This document shows, piece after piece, positions 8,578-16,351 of a stretch of DNA of 64,000 nucleotides. How positions within the stretch are numbered: the stretch's first letter is position 1; every line of letters starts with the position of its first letter. Under the pieces are notes generated by a model that saw nothing but the letters and a program-made list of their open reading frames with translations, did no database searches and was not told the DNA's origin. A program made the position numbers and the translations under genes. Source of the DNA: Oligoflexia bacterium (GTDB taxonomy: Bacteria > Bdellovibrionota > Bacteriovoracia > Bacteriovoracales > Bacteriovoracaceae); contig JAAEST010000122.1 of NCBI GenBank assembly GCA_024229115.1, positions 62,001-126,000 of the forward strand, read 5' to 3'.

Positions 8578-9453
8578 ATGATCTATAATAATGTGAAAAA
8601 GATAATTGTATTCCTAATGATTGTTAGCTCCTTCGTATACGCTCGTGACTTCGAGTATATTTCTTTTTTTCAAAATAATATTCCTCGCAGCGAAAGCTAC
8701 TTGCTTGAAGCTCAAGGTAAGTCTAGAGATTTCTTAGATCGATATCATTGTACACAAATGAGTGATCATTTATTTGGTCTCGATCTCAAAGAGAATTTAA
8801 ATGAAGATTCACTAAAGATAGAAGATAAGAAAGGTAATGTTGTTATCTTTAAAGAGAATATGAATTCAAATAATCAGTTCTTTCGTAAAGCGCTATCAGC
8901 ATTAGAAAAAATTATTGCGACAAAGGAAGGAAGACAATTAATTAAAAAGCTAATGCGAAGTCCTTATCCTCTAACAATTAAGTCTGGTGGTAATCGTTTT
9001 GATCCTCGTGGAAATCACACACGACCTATGTTTTCAATTAATGAAGCTGGAGCATTGACTACTTTTATAACAAAGAGACTTCAAGTCGAAAGACTACCTT
9101 TTAAAAATTGGGGAACAGGTGGAATTGTTTTTTGGGACTCCGTGAAAGAGTATAGTGCTATGGAGAGTGATGATATTATTCGAGGAACTCCAACTTTTAT
9201 AGCCTTGGCCCATGAACTATATCATGCTTATGATTCAATTAGAGGACTACTCGATCGAAGAATGATTAAAGGGGAAAGTTATGAGTTTCAGCCAGTCATA
9301 GAATATCGTGCAGTTTATTTTGAGAACATAATGCGTAAACATTATGGTCGGCTATATCGTAAATATTATTCTGCTCCTAGTAAAAACGTTATAGGCTCTA
9401 TGCTTGATGATTTAGGTAATCCAAGGTGGATTGAATCAGACTGTCTTCTTTAG
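8578..9453 (+). CDS. Secreted M91/NleD-like zinc metallopeptidase
   Basis: A 291-residue protein with an N-terminal hydrophobic signal. The C-terminal half has PTFIALAHELYHAYDSIRG, in which His212-Glu213-x-x-His216 is the zinc-binding HExxH motif. The preceding PTFIxLAHEL and following IEYRAVYFEN (Glu242 or Glu249 as a possible third ligand) match the M91 family of NleD-type effectors. Such enzymes cut host proteins when delivered by pathogens; here secretion by signal peptide is indicated instead. A Shine-Dalgarno AAGGAA precedes the ATG. Last gene of the sphingolipid-type operon. Confidence 0.72.
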   Translation: MIYNNVKKIIVFLMIVSSFVYARDFEYISFFQNNIPRSESYLLEAQGKSRDFLDRYHCTQMSDHLFGLDLKENLNEDSLKIEDKKGNVVIFKENMNSNNQFFRKALSALEKIIATKEGRQLIKKLMRSPYPLTIKSGGNRFDPRGNHTRPMFSINEAGALTTFITKRLQVERLPFKNWGTGGIVFWDSVKEYSAMESDDIIRGTPTFIALAHELYHAYDSIRGLLDRRMIKGESYEFQPVIEYRAVYFENIMRKHYGRLYRKYYSAPSKNVIGSMLDDLGNPRWIESDCLL

Positions 9454-9481
9454 TTGAGCTTTCAATAATATAAAGTATAAT
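9454..9481 (+). promoter_or_regulatory. Sigma-70-like promoter for the DnaB/KaiC-like ATPase gene
   Basis: TTGAGC (9454-9459) and TATAAT (9476-9481) are separated by 16 bp, a near-consensus vegetative promoter just after the upstream operon ends. Transcription should begin near 9488, leaving a leader of about 140 bases before the ATG at 9628. Confidence 0.5.
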
Positions 9482-9487
9482 ATCTCT

Positions 9488-9600
9488 AAGGTCCTAGCTT
9501 AGGCCTCCCCCCTTCAGCGGGAAAGCACCAAAGTGTTAAGCAAATCAAAAATATTTTTTAACCTTTAATAGGGTTTTAAAGACAGAAGAAGGGAATGTTT
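9488..9600 (+). promoter_or_regulatory. Candidate structured 5' leader
   Basis: Between the promoter and the ATPase gene lies a segment much richer in G and C than its surroundings (about 9490-9535), with several short self-complementary pieces: CCTA/TAGG at 9492-9502, CAC/GTG near 9526, and AACCTT/AGGGTT further down. I recognise no known riboswitch consensus. It may be a structured leader or a small RNA. The base pairing is short, so support is weak. Confidence 0.25.
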
Positions 9601-9627
9601 TGGTATGACCCAATATTGGAGGTTTCA

Positions 9628-10362
9628 ATGAAACTATCAGCACCTATTCATGTATTAAAAAACCAAGCTAAGAAGCTTAAAGCGCAGAAATCTATCCCTT
9701 TGAATAAAGCTCTGGATGTAATTGCTCAGCGAGAGGGATTTAGTTCGTGGTCTTTGTTGAATGTTAAGAACAAAGAATCTTTACCATCAAAAGAAGACGA
9801 GATTTTAAATTACCTTAATGATGGAGATCTTGTATTAATCGCTTCAAGGCCTGGACTAGGGAAAACGACATTTACTTTAAAGTTACTTTATCAGGCGTTG
9901 AAAGAGGAACGTCATTCTTTCTTCTTCTCTCTAGAATACACCCATCGTGATGTCGCAGAGAAAATGGCAGGTATTGATCAAGATATTGGTCATAATAACC
10001 CATTTTTTAAGTTTGATTTTTCAGATGAAATTTCTGCCAATTATATAATTGAGAGAACAAAGGAGTTGATTAAGCCAGGGAGTCTCATTGGGATAGATTA
10101 TCTTCAGTTGCTTGATCAAAAAAGAACTAACCCTGAATTACAAGAACAAGTTGATAGTCTGAAATCCTTTGCAAAAGAAAAGAATTGCATTCTCATTTTT
10201 ATTTCTCAAGTTGATCGTAAGTTTGAGTATGGGGAAAAACAACCCAGCTTAGAAGATATAAGACTGCCAAATCCAATTGATTTAAATCTATTTAATAAAG
10301 TGATATTTCTAGAAAATGATAAGAAGAGTTTTATAAGGCCAAAGACTTTTGAATTTGTTTGA
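9628..10362 (+). CDS. Stand-alone DnaB/KaiC-type RecA-fold ATPase with N-terminal glyoxalase-related helical region
   Basis: The start at 9628 is fixed by GGAGG seven bases upstream, giving 244 residues. The first ~50 residues (LSAPIHVLKNQAKKLKAQ, then ALDVIAQREGFSSWSLL) match a short helical module annotated as a glyoxalase-related region and found on DnaB-like ATPases. Then comes a RecA core with Walker A ASRPGLGKTT and Walker B IGIDYLQLLD, the DYLQL form typical of the DnaB C-terminal domain. The core ends early, so it is shorter than replicative helicases. It sits alone behind a good promoter and before a terminator. Its job is unknown; nucleic-acid-dependent ATPase is the likely activity. 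Confidence 0.72.
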   Translation: MKLSAPIHVLKNQAKKLKAQKSIPLNKALDVIAQREGFSSWSLLNVKNKESLPSKEDEILNYLNDGDLVLIASRPGLGKTTFTLKLLYQALKEERHSFFFSLEYTHRDVAEKMAGIDQDIGHNNPFFKFDFSDEISANYIIERTKELIKPGSLIGIDYLQLLDQKRTNPELQEQVDSLKSFAKEKNCILIFISQVDRKFEYGEKQPSLEDIRLPNPIDLNLFNKVIFLENDKKSFIRPKTFEFV

Positions 10363-10371
10363 TATTTAGGC

Positions 10372-10415
10372 AAAAAAAAACTCTCATAAGCTTAGATAAG
10401 TTATGAGAGTTTTTT
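10372..10415. terminator. Bidirectional intrinsic terminator
   Basis: A perfect 11-bp stem (10379-10389 with 10401-10411) encloses an 11-base loop. A run of A precedes it and a run of T follows it, so it can stop transcription from the ATPase gene on the plus strand and from the cold-shock gene on the minus strand. The two genes converge here. Confidence 0.9.
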
Positions 10416-10435
10416 AACTTCTTTTTTTAATCGAA

Positions 10436-10630
10436 TTAAACTTTCTTTACTTCAACAGCACAAGGTCCTTTTTGACCTTCACCGATCTCGTAAGTTACTT
10501 GATCGTCAGTAGATAATGTTCCACCTTCAACAGCTGTGATATGTACGAAGATATCGTTTCCACCATCTTCAGGAGTGATGAATCCATATCCTTTTTCTTC
10601 GTTAAAAAATTTCACTTTTCCGTTTGCCAT
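10436..10630 (-). CDS. cspA: Cold-shock protein (CspA family)
   Basis: A 64-residue single cold-shock domain with both RNA-binding motifs: KGYGFITPEDG (RNP1, K-G-F-G-F type) and DIFVHITAV (RNP2). The length is normal for the family. A strong AGAGGAG lies five bases before the ATG. Such proteins bind single-stranded nucleic acid and melt RNA structure, often under cold or stationary-phase conditions. The 192-bp gap upstream (10631-10822) holds its promoter and leader; nothing else is evident there. Several cold-shock paralogs usually occur per genome, so the exact gene symbol is not certain. Confidence 0.95.
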   Translation of the reverse strand: MANGKVKFFNEEKGYGFITPEDGGNDIFVHITAVEGGTLSTDDQVTYEIGEGQKGPCAVEVKKV

Positions 10631-10822
10631 ACTTTTCTCCTCTAAATTAACACATAAATATTAGCACTCAATAAGCTCCATGAATACAAGAATATATCTA
10701 GAATTATTATAAAATCAGCCTTTTGGTTAACGTAAAATCAGGATGTTAGAGGGGAATAGCTAAATATCTTTAATGATAATGCGCAACAAGACACATAGGT
10801 ATAGCAGACGTAGAATTTTTCT

Positions 10823-11335
10823 ATGAAAAAAATAATCTTACTGACACTCCTTACTCTTACTACTTCTTTATTTGCCAATAATGCTGATAAATATTTTGAT
10901 GTTCACCATATCAGAAAGACAACGGACAAAAACTTTAATGGAATATTTAGAGGGATGGGTGTTTTTCAAGATATTCTTACTAGAGACTATGGAGCAGCTA
11001 ATAGTAAAGGCCTAATTCGAATCAAAGGTAAGTTTACGACAGAAGATTTAATCGTACTTCTCTTTAAGTCGATTGATGTAAAAACACGTTGGGACGATCA
11101 ATCTGTTTCAACTATTTTAGATAGAGGATATATTAATGACGGTTCAGAATTCCCTAGAATTCCTGAAAAACTTCAAAAAGTAGTCGATCTCTATAATACG
11201 CAGATTATGGGCCTGGTTAGAGGTTCCGAAAATTATCAACTATTAGTTTTTTCAGTTGATGGTCGTCAGAATCAAGGTTGGCTTATCTATAATAAAGAGA
11301 CGAGTGAAGCTCTTTATGCCTATTCTTATGAATAG
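10823..11335 (+). CDS. Secreted protein of unknown function
   Basis: A 170-residue protein with a standard signal peptide (MKKIILLTLLTLTTSLFANN, cleavage after ALF-A type site). The mature portion is mixed alpha/beta with no motif I can tie to a family, and ends in a strand-rich segment (YQLLVFSVDGRQNQGWLIYN). No strong Shine-Dalgarno is visible. It is followed by an alpha/beta hydrolase lipoprotein in the same direction after 58 bp, and is probably periplasmic. Confidence 0.7.
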   Translation: MKKIILLTLLTLTTSLFANNADKYFDVHHIRKTTDKNFNGIFRGMGVFQDILTRDYGAANSKGLIRIKGKFTTEDLIVLLFKSIDVKTRWDDQSVSTILDRGYINDGSEFPRIPEKLQKVVDLYNTQIMGLVRGSENYQLLVFSVDGRQNQGWLIYNKETSEALYAYSYE

Positions 11336-11393
11336 ATATTTGTCTAACCAAACAAGTCTTAACTTATAAATAGTATTGAATTAACATGAACAG

Positions 11394-12377
11394 ATGAAAA
11401 AACTATCATTTGTCTTAGTCATTTTAATTTTCTTTACTAGCTGTGCATCCAATAAACTTTCCTATGATAAAGAGTTATCTCACTTTCAATATCCTTTTGA
11501 GGTAAATACGTTTGTTCTTAGATCCCAAAATCAAGAACTTGATTTTAGGTATATGGATGTTGGAAATAAATCCTCTAAAAAAGTTGCGTTATTACTCCAT
11601 GGAAAGAATTTTTCGGGTTATTACTGGGAAAGGGTTGCAAAAGAGCTAGTGGAAAAAAACTTTAGGGTAATTATTCCGGATCAAATTGGATTCGGTAAAT
11701 CTTCAAAGCCTAGGGCTTATCAATATAGTTTTGGGCAGCTAGCTTTAAACACTAAGAGTCTCTTGGATTACTTAAATATAGATAGTGTTAGAGTTGTTGG
11801 GCATTCAATGGGAGGAATGCTTGCTTCGACTTTTGCAGTCGAATATCCAAAGATAACAGAGAGATTAATATTGATTAATCCAATTGGTTTAGAAAATTAT
11901 GGAAAGTATGCTCAAGCTAAAGATGTTAATTTCTTTTATAATATCGAAAAATCAAAGACTCTTATCAAAGCACGCAATTATCAAAAGAAAAATTACTATG
12001 ACGGCAATTGGTCCCCAGAATATGAAAAATTATTGATCCCACTTAAGGGATTATTAAATGGTAATGATTGGGATACAGTTGCTTGGAGTAATGCTTTAAC
12101 CTATGGTCCTATTTTTAGTGAAAACCTTCCAAGTCGTTTTTCTGAAATAAAGGTCAAAACTTATTTAATTATTGGAACAAGAGATAAAACTGGACCGGGA
12201 AGAGCTTGGTTAAAAGAAGGAGTAAAGAGGAAACTTGGTGAATATAAAAAACTTGGTAGACTCACAAAGAAACGAATAAAGAACTCAACACTTTTTGAAC
12301 TGAAAGGTTTGGGACATATGCCTCAATTTGAAGATTATCTAGTTTTCAAGAAAGTCTTCCTAAAATCAATTCTTTAG
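11394..12377 (+). CDS. Alpha/beta-hydrolase lipoprotein
   Basis: Residues 1-17 are a lipoprotein signal with lipobox FTSC (Cys17). The rest (327 residues in total) is an alpha/beta-hydrolase: oxyanion loop LLLHGKNFSG (67-74), nucleophile elbow VGHSMGG with Ser138, an acid in GTRDKTGPG, and the catalytic histidine in GLGHMPQFE. The family includes esterases, lipases and C-C hydrolases. Being anchored in the envelope, it likely acts on an ester in the periplasm or outside the cell. The region between the nucleophile and the acid is a helical cap (YGKYAQAKDVNFFYNIEKSK) that would set specificity. Confidence 0.88.
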   Translation: MKKLSFVLVILIFFTSCASNKLSYDKELSHFQYPFEVNTFVLRSQNQELDFRYMDVGNKSSKKVALLLHGKNFSGYYWERVAKELVEKNFRVIIPDQIGFGKSSKPRAYQYSFGQLALNTKSLLDYLNIDSVRVVGHSMGGMLASTFAVEYPKITERLILINPIGLENYGKYAQAKDVNFFYNIEKSKTLIKARNYQKKNYYDGNWSPEYEKLLIPLKGLLNGNDWDTVAWSNALTYGPIFSENLPSRFSEIKVKTYLIIGTRDKTGPGRAWLKEGVKRKLGEYKKLGRLTKKRIKNSTLFELKGLGHMPQFEDYLVFKKVFLKSIL

Positions 12378-12442
12378 AAACCATAGAATGTAATATATTC
12401 ATAACGATTTTAGATACTTAGATCTATATGATAGAAGGGCTT

Positions 12443-12931
12443 ATGAAAAAAATAAGCCTATTCATACTTTCATTTATTTTTACTTCTCTTCAAGCAATGA
12501 CTTTGGATTATATCATTGATTCAAACTTAAAGGGGCAACTAAGAGCTAATGTTGATAAGGCCTTAGAGAATGTTGAAAGAGTTCTTTCTGATGAGTATTT
12601 TTGGAGTAAAGTGAGTGAAGTCGAATCATTTACCTGCACTGACGAAAAGACGCCCTCAATAGAAGATATCAGACGAATGAAAATTAAATTTCATTTGAAA
12701 GGTTATTGGCATATCAAAAAGAAAGTAAAGGCAAAGACCGTAGGAAGTACTGTTTCTTTAAATAAAAGAGCGGGAGCTAGAACAGTTAATGCGTTATCAA
12801 ATACGATTTTCCATGAAGTTCTTCATGTGGCAGGAATTGGTCATTGTGGTGTGAATAGCATTTCTCGTTATCCTCACATTCAAAATTCTATCCCTTATGT
12901 ACTCGGAAGAATGTTAGAAGAATCTCTTTAG
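12443..12931 (+). CDS. Small secreted metzincin-like metalloprotease
   Basis: The start at 12443 is preferred over 12428 because GAAGGG precedes it and the signal peptide then begins directly (MKKISLFILSFIFTSLQA). The 162-residue protein has HEVLHVAGIGH (His124, Glu125, His128, His134), a full HExxHxxGxxH zinc motif as in metzincins. The whole catalytic domain would be only about 140 residues, which is small, and the Met-turn is not obvious (Met157 is a candidate). Either a minimal metzincin or an archaemetzincin-like relative. Secreted; target unknown. Confidence 0.68.
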   Translation: MKKISLFILSFIFTSLQAMTLDYIIDSNLKGQLRANVDKALENVERVLSDEYFWSKVSEVESFTCTDEKTPSIEDIRRMKIKFHLKGYWHIKKKVKAKTVGSTVSLNKRAGARTVNALSNTIFHEVLHVAGIGHCGVNSISRYPHIQNSIPYVLGRMLEESL

Positions 12932-12944
12932 TAGCCACTCAAAG

Positions 12945-13940
12945 TTAATGAAGATCAAATTCATCGTAGATATTTGTACCCATAAGAAACTCTATTAAAT
13001 CTTCAAGGGTGACGATACCTTTGAAATTACCATGTTCATCAATAACAGCAGCTATATGAGCTTTCATGGCCAAGAGCCTCTCAAATAATTCTTGTCCTTT
13101 AGTCGTATCCGGGAGGATGAGAATTTTGTGAGTGATCTCTTTAAGAGGAATATTCTTTTGGTCAATAACAGACTGAAGAATATCTTTTCTCATGACATAA
13201 CCTTTTATGTCATCTTTATTAACTCCAAAAACGATTAGCCTAGAGTAAGTATTATTTTTGATTTCCTCGAGAGCATCAAGAGTTGAGGTGTTATATTGGA
13301 GGCCTTCTACTTTGTGTCCAGGTTTGATAATGCTTTTCAATTCCAGTTTAGAAAATTGAAATAATGACTGAAGCCTTTTAAATTCTGATTCTTCAATAAT
13401 TCCTGATTGAAATCCAATCTCTGCCATTGCAGGAATTTCATCTCGTGAAATTTCAGCTTGTTCTTCACCTTTAATAAGCTTAGAGATTTTATTAGACATC
13501 CATACTATAGGCATAGAAAAAAAGATCATTGGTCTAAGAAGATAGTGACTAAAAGGAAGGAATGTCTTCCATGCTCTGGCTCCAATTGACTTTGGAATAA
13601 TCTCGCTAAAAAAGAGAATCGCAAAAGTTAAAACAGCTGAAAATACAGAGAGGTATTTATTCCCCCAAAGTTTTTGAGCTTCTGCTCCAGCACCAGCTGC
13701 ACCAATTGTATGAGCGATAGTATTAAAAGTTAAAATTGAGGCAAGTGGCTTTTCAATATCGTCTTTAAGATAAGAAATTTTATCATAGAGTGATTTATTC
13801 GTTTTCTGTAAAACTGAGAGGTAGGTTGGAGTAACTCTCAGAATAACTGCTTCTAACATTGAGCATGTAAATGACACTACGATTGAGAGAGAAATATAAA
13901 AAGTTAACATAATAGTGAGTATAATACATTTATACAGCAT
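12945..13940 (-). CDS. HlyC/CorC (CNNM/DUF21-CBS) family membrane protein
   Basis: A 331-residue protein with an N-terminal DUF21 (CNNM) transmembrane domain of about four helices (residues 1-150, including FFSEIIPKSIGARAW) followed by a paired CBS module (about 195-325). It lacks the C-terminal CorC_HlyC domain of longer relatives. CNNM proteins take part in magnesium/cobalt transport or homeostasis. The start is uncertain: the ATG at 13910 gives a more typical N-terminus, and neither start has a clear ribosome binding site. It is divergent from the CobW-type GTPase with only 51 bp between. Confidence 0.88.
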   Translation of the reverse strand: MLYKCIILTIMLTFYISLSIVVSFTCSMLEAVILRVTPTYLSVLQKTNKSLYDKISYLKDDIEKPLASILTFNTIAHTIGAAGAGAEAQKLWGNKYLSVFSAVLTFAILFFSEIIPKSIGARAWKTFLPFSHYLLRPMIFFSMPIVWMSNKISKLIKGEEQAEISRDEIPAMAEIGFQSGIIEESEFKRLQSLFQFSKLELKSIIKPGHKVEGLQYNTSTLDALEEIKNNTYSRLIVFGVNKDDIKGYVMRKDILQSVIDQKNIPLKEITHKILILPDTTKGQELFERLLAMKAHIAAVIDEHGNFKGIVTLEDLIEFLMGTNIYDEFDLH

Positions 13941-13991
13941 TTAGACAAAAATCTTTTAGACGTCCAATTATTTAGGTGCTAATTAACTATA

Positions 13992-14876
13992 ATGGAATCA
14001 ATCATTGTCATCGTAGGCTTTTTAGGAGCCGGTAAAACAACACTTTTAAAGAAACTAGTGAAAGACTCATTAGCTGTTAAAAAGAACCCATTTGTCATTT
14101 TAAATGATTATCAAAACGCCAATATGGACGCTCAGCATTTTCTAGATACCTTAGAAGGTGATCATGTTAAGGCCATGAGTGGAAGCTGTATTTGTTGTAG
14201 TGGAGTAACAGAATTAAGATCCCTGGTTAATACAATTCCAGAAAGAGAAAATGCGATAACTCTTGTAGAGGCTAATGGAACAACTGACTCTGCTTCATTA
14301 ATGGGCTTTCTCGGAGTGGGTCTAAAAGAAAGATTTTCTCCTCCAGTTCAAGTATCAGTTGTGGATGTTAAGCATTGGCAAAAGAGAGGTATTCATAATG
14401 AACTTGAGTCAAATCAAATTCAAGTTTCAAGTTTAATCATTCTTAATCATTTAGAGTCTGTTGATAGTGAGCGAATTGATTTCGTTATGAATGAAATAAG
14501 AAAATTAAATCCCTATGCGATAATAAAGAAATGGAATGAAGTAGAAGTTGAAGAACTACAAACATTAATTCCTTCTACAAATAAAGCTCAGAAGATGGAT
14601 CATGCTAAGGCTCATTGGTCTTCTTGTTCTGTCGATCTACCTGATCCAATTAGTTCAAAAAAAATGAAGTATGTTCTTGAAAATCTTCCGGAGAGTATTT
14701 TAAGAGTAAAGGGCTGTACGCGTTTAGATGAAGACGAGCACTACTCATTTATTGAAATGGTTCCTTCGGGAGATGTCTTTGTGAAGCCATATCATGGTGA
14801 CCTGATCACTGGTCCTAAGCTTCTTGTAATTGGGCCGGGAAGTGACCCTGAACTTTTGGAAAACCTCTTGAAATAA
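13992..14876 (+). CDS. COG0523/CobW-family metallochaperone-like GTPase (variant)
   Basis: A 294-residue protein with Walker A GFLGAGKTT (9-17), the hallmark metal motif CICC (Cys66, Cys68, Cys69) and a C-terminal CobW-C domain (about 205-290). These proteins pass metals (zinc, cobalt, nickel, iron) to client proteins using GTP. Two signature segments differ from the usual form. The motif normally read as NEFG is NDYQ here, and the guanine-specificity motif NKxD appears as NHLE, so nucleotide preference may be altered. The 51-bp divergent region to the CNNM gene has two direct TTTAGAC copies 15 bp apart (13940 and 13955). Confidence 0.85.
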   Translation: MESIIVIVGFLGAGKTTLLKKLVKDSLAVKKNPFVILNDYQNANMDAQHFLDTLEGDHVKAMSGSCICCSGVTELRSLVNTIPERENAITLVEANGTTDSASLMGFLGVGLKERFSPPVQVSVVDVKHWQKRGIHNELESNQIQVSSLIILNHLESVDSERIDFVMNEIRKLNPYAIIKKWNEVEVEELQTLIPSTNKAQKMDHAKAHWSSCSVDLPDPISSKKMKYVLENLPESILRVKGCTRLDEDEHYSFIEMVPSGDVFVKPYHGDLITGPKLLVIGPGSDPELLENLLK

Positions 14877-14887
14877 CTGTAGTTAGA

Positions 14888-15817
14888 CTATTTGGCCGGT
14901 GGAAGACCAAAGCTCGTTCTTCCAAGATCACCTTTTCTAAAATCATTTAAAATCATTTGATAAACACGTTCATAATCAAATTCATTTTTCTTTTTGATAC
15001 AACCTCTTTTGAGAGCGATGGCATCTAATGTAGAAATTAGATCTGGTCCCAGCTCATCAAGCTTGTAATGATTTTTAAATTCTTCAGATTTAACTTTTAT
15101 CATATGCTCGATGATATAGCAGGCGGGAATTTCTGGAGTGATAATTTTGTCAGGAATTGCGTGAATAGCACTTAACCAAATTCCTTGTTCTTCTTTTTCA
15201 ATATGAGGAGGCATAACTCCCGGTGTATCAAGAAGATCAAGTTCTTCACCAACTCTAACCCAAAACTGTGTTGTCGTTTGGCCAGGTTTTGCAGCGGCTT
15301 TTGTCGCATTCTTTCCTGCAAGTTGATTAATAATTGTTGATTTACCAGTATTAGGTAAGCCTATAATCATGAGTTTTATTCGTCCTTCTTTCTCTTTTTC
15401 TCTTCTTTCATTCAGCACTTCTTTCGCTTTGTCTGTAAGAAGCTTGAGAGAGTCTTTATCAAAGCAATTGATAAAGACAAAAGGCTCTTCTTGTTTTGCG
15501 AACCAAACTTGCCATTGTTTAACTACTTCTGGTCTTGCAAGATTTGTTTTATTGATAACAATTATTCTCGGCTTATTTCCGATTCTTTGTTTTAAGTTCT
15601 TGTTTCCTGTGACAAGAGGAGATCTCGCGTCTCGAACCTCTAGAACAATATCAACTTTCTTAAGACTATTAACGATTTCATTAATGGCCCTATTCATATG
15701 GCCAGGAAACCAATTGATCTTCCTTTCAGTAGTTTCAGTTAACTGAATATCTGTATCGAATTGTGCATTCTTATTTTTTGATTTCTTGCCCAAGGCACTA
15801 TCCTCTTGTATATCCAT
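14888..15817 (-). CDS. rbgA: Ribosome biogenesis GTPase RbgA/YlqF
   Basis: A 309-residue circularly permuted GTPase. The G4 motif comes first (INKTNLA), then the G1 P-loop GLPNTGKST, then G3 DTPGV, which is the YlqF/YawG order. The N-terminal WFPGHMNRA segment is diagnostic of RbgA. Residue four of NKxD is Asn (NKTN) rather than Asp, a common variation in this group. It assists late assembly of the large ribosomal subunit. The first ~25 residues are a charged extension. Divergent from the ASCH protein gene, with 14 bp between starts. Confidence 0.92.
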   Translation of the reverse strand: MDIQEDSALGKKSKNKNAQFDTDIQLTETTERKINWFPGHMNRAINEIVNSLKKVDIVLEVRDARSPLVTGNKNLKQRIGNKPRIIVINKTNLARPEVVKQWQVWFAKQEEPFVFINCFDKDSLKLLTDKAKEVLNERREKEKEGRIKLMIIGLPNTGKSTIINQLAGKNATKAAAKPGQTTTQFWVRVGEELDLLDTPGVMPPHIEKEEQGIWLSAIHAIPDKIITPEIPACYIIEHMIKVKSEEFKNHYKLDELGPDLISTLDAIALKRGCIKKKNEFDYERVYQMILNDFRKGDLGRTSFGLPPAK

Positions 15818-15831
15818 AATAGGAGATAATT

Positions 15832-16293
15832 ATGAGTATCAAAATCACACCCGAAATTCAAAGCTATTGGAATACTTTCATTCGTGAAAAGGAGCTTTTT
15901 CACCTTGAAAAGTTCAAATTTGAAGCCTGGAGCTTTGGAAATACGAAGGAGATGGCCAATGAACTTGGGCAACTCGTGCTTGAAGGGAAGAAAACTGCAA
16001 CTTGTAGTCTACTAAGGGCCTATGAAGGTTATGAAGATGAAATTCCTCAAGTTGGAGTATATTCTGTCCTTTGTGATGGAAATGAGAAGCCTCTTTGCAT
16101 TGTTATGAATACCCATACTTGGCTCTGTAAATATAAAGATGTTGATGAGAGACAGGCCTATGAAGAGGGGGAAGGGGATAGGACTCTTTCCTACTGGAGG
16201 AAGGCCCATCAGGAATTCTTTTCTAATTATGAGGGATTTCATGAGGATGACATGCTTATTTGTGAGCGATTTTATATTGCTTATCAAGCTTGA
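15832..16293 (+). CDS. ASCH-domain protein
   Basis: A 153-residue protein of the ASCH (PUA-like) superfamily, with the GKKTATCSLLRAYE segment (residues 49-62) that matches the GxKTxTxR/S motif, and the closing strand EDDMLICERFYI. Characterised relatives bind RNA or act as amidohydrolases on N4-acetylcytidine, so a role in RNA or nucleoside metabolism is likely. AGGAGATAATT precedes the ATG. Confidence 0.85.
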   Translation: MSIKITPEIQSYWNTFIREKELFHLEKFKFEAWSFGNTKEMANELGQLVLEGKKTATCSLLRAYEGYEDEIPQVGVYSVLCDGNEKPLCIVMNTHTWLCKYKDVDERQAYEEGEGDRTLSYWRKAHQEFFSNYEGFHEDDMLICERFYIAYQA

Positions 16294-16351
16294 TGGAGAT
16301 CAATGTTTTTAGAATGATTTTTTGCTAATCTAGTTAAAAGTCGAGGTATCT

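Noticed and set aside
13940..13961. Two TTTAGAC direct repeats between the CNNM and CobW genes as a possible Zur site
   Set aside because: They are direct, not inverted, and do not match a Zur-type dyad; likely chance in an AT-rich region.
15369..15746. 125-codon open frame on the plus strand
   Set aside because: It is fully antisense to the RbgA GTPase gene, has no ribosome binding site and its product is Ser/Leu/Phe-rich without motifs.
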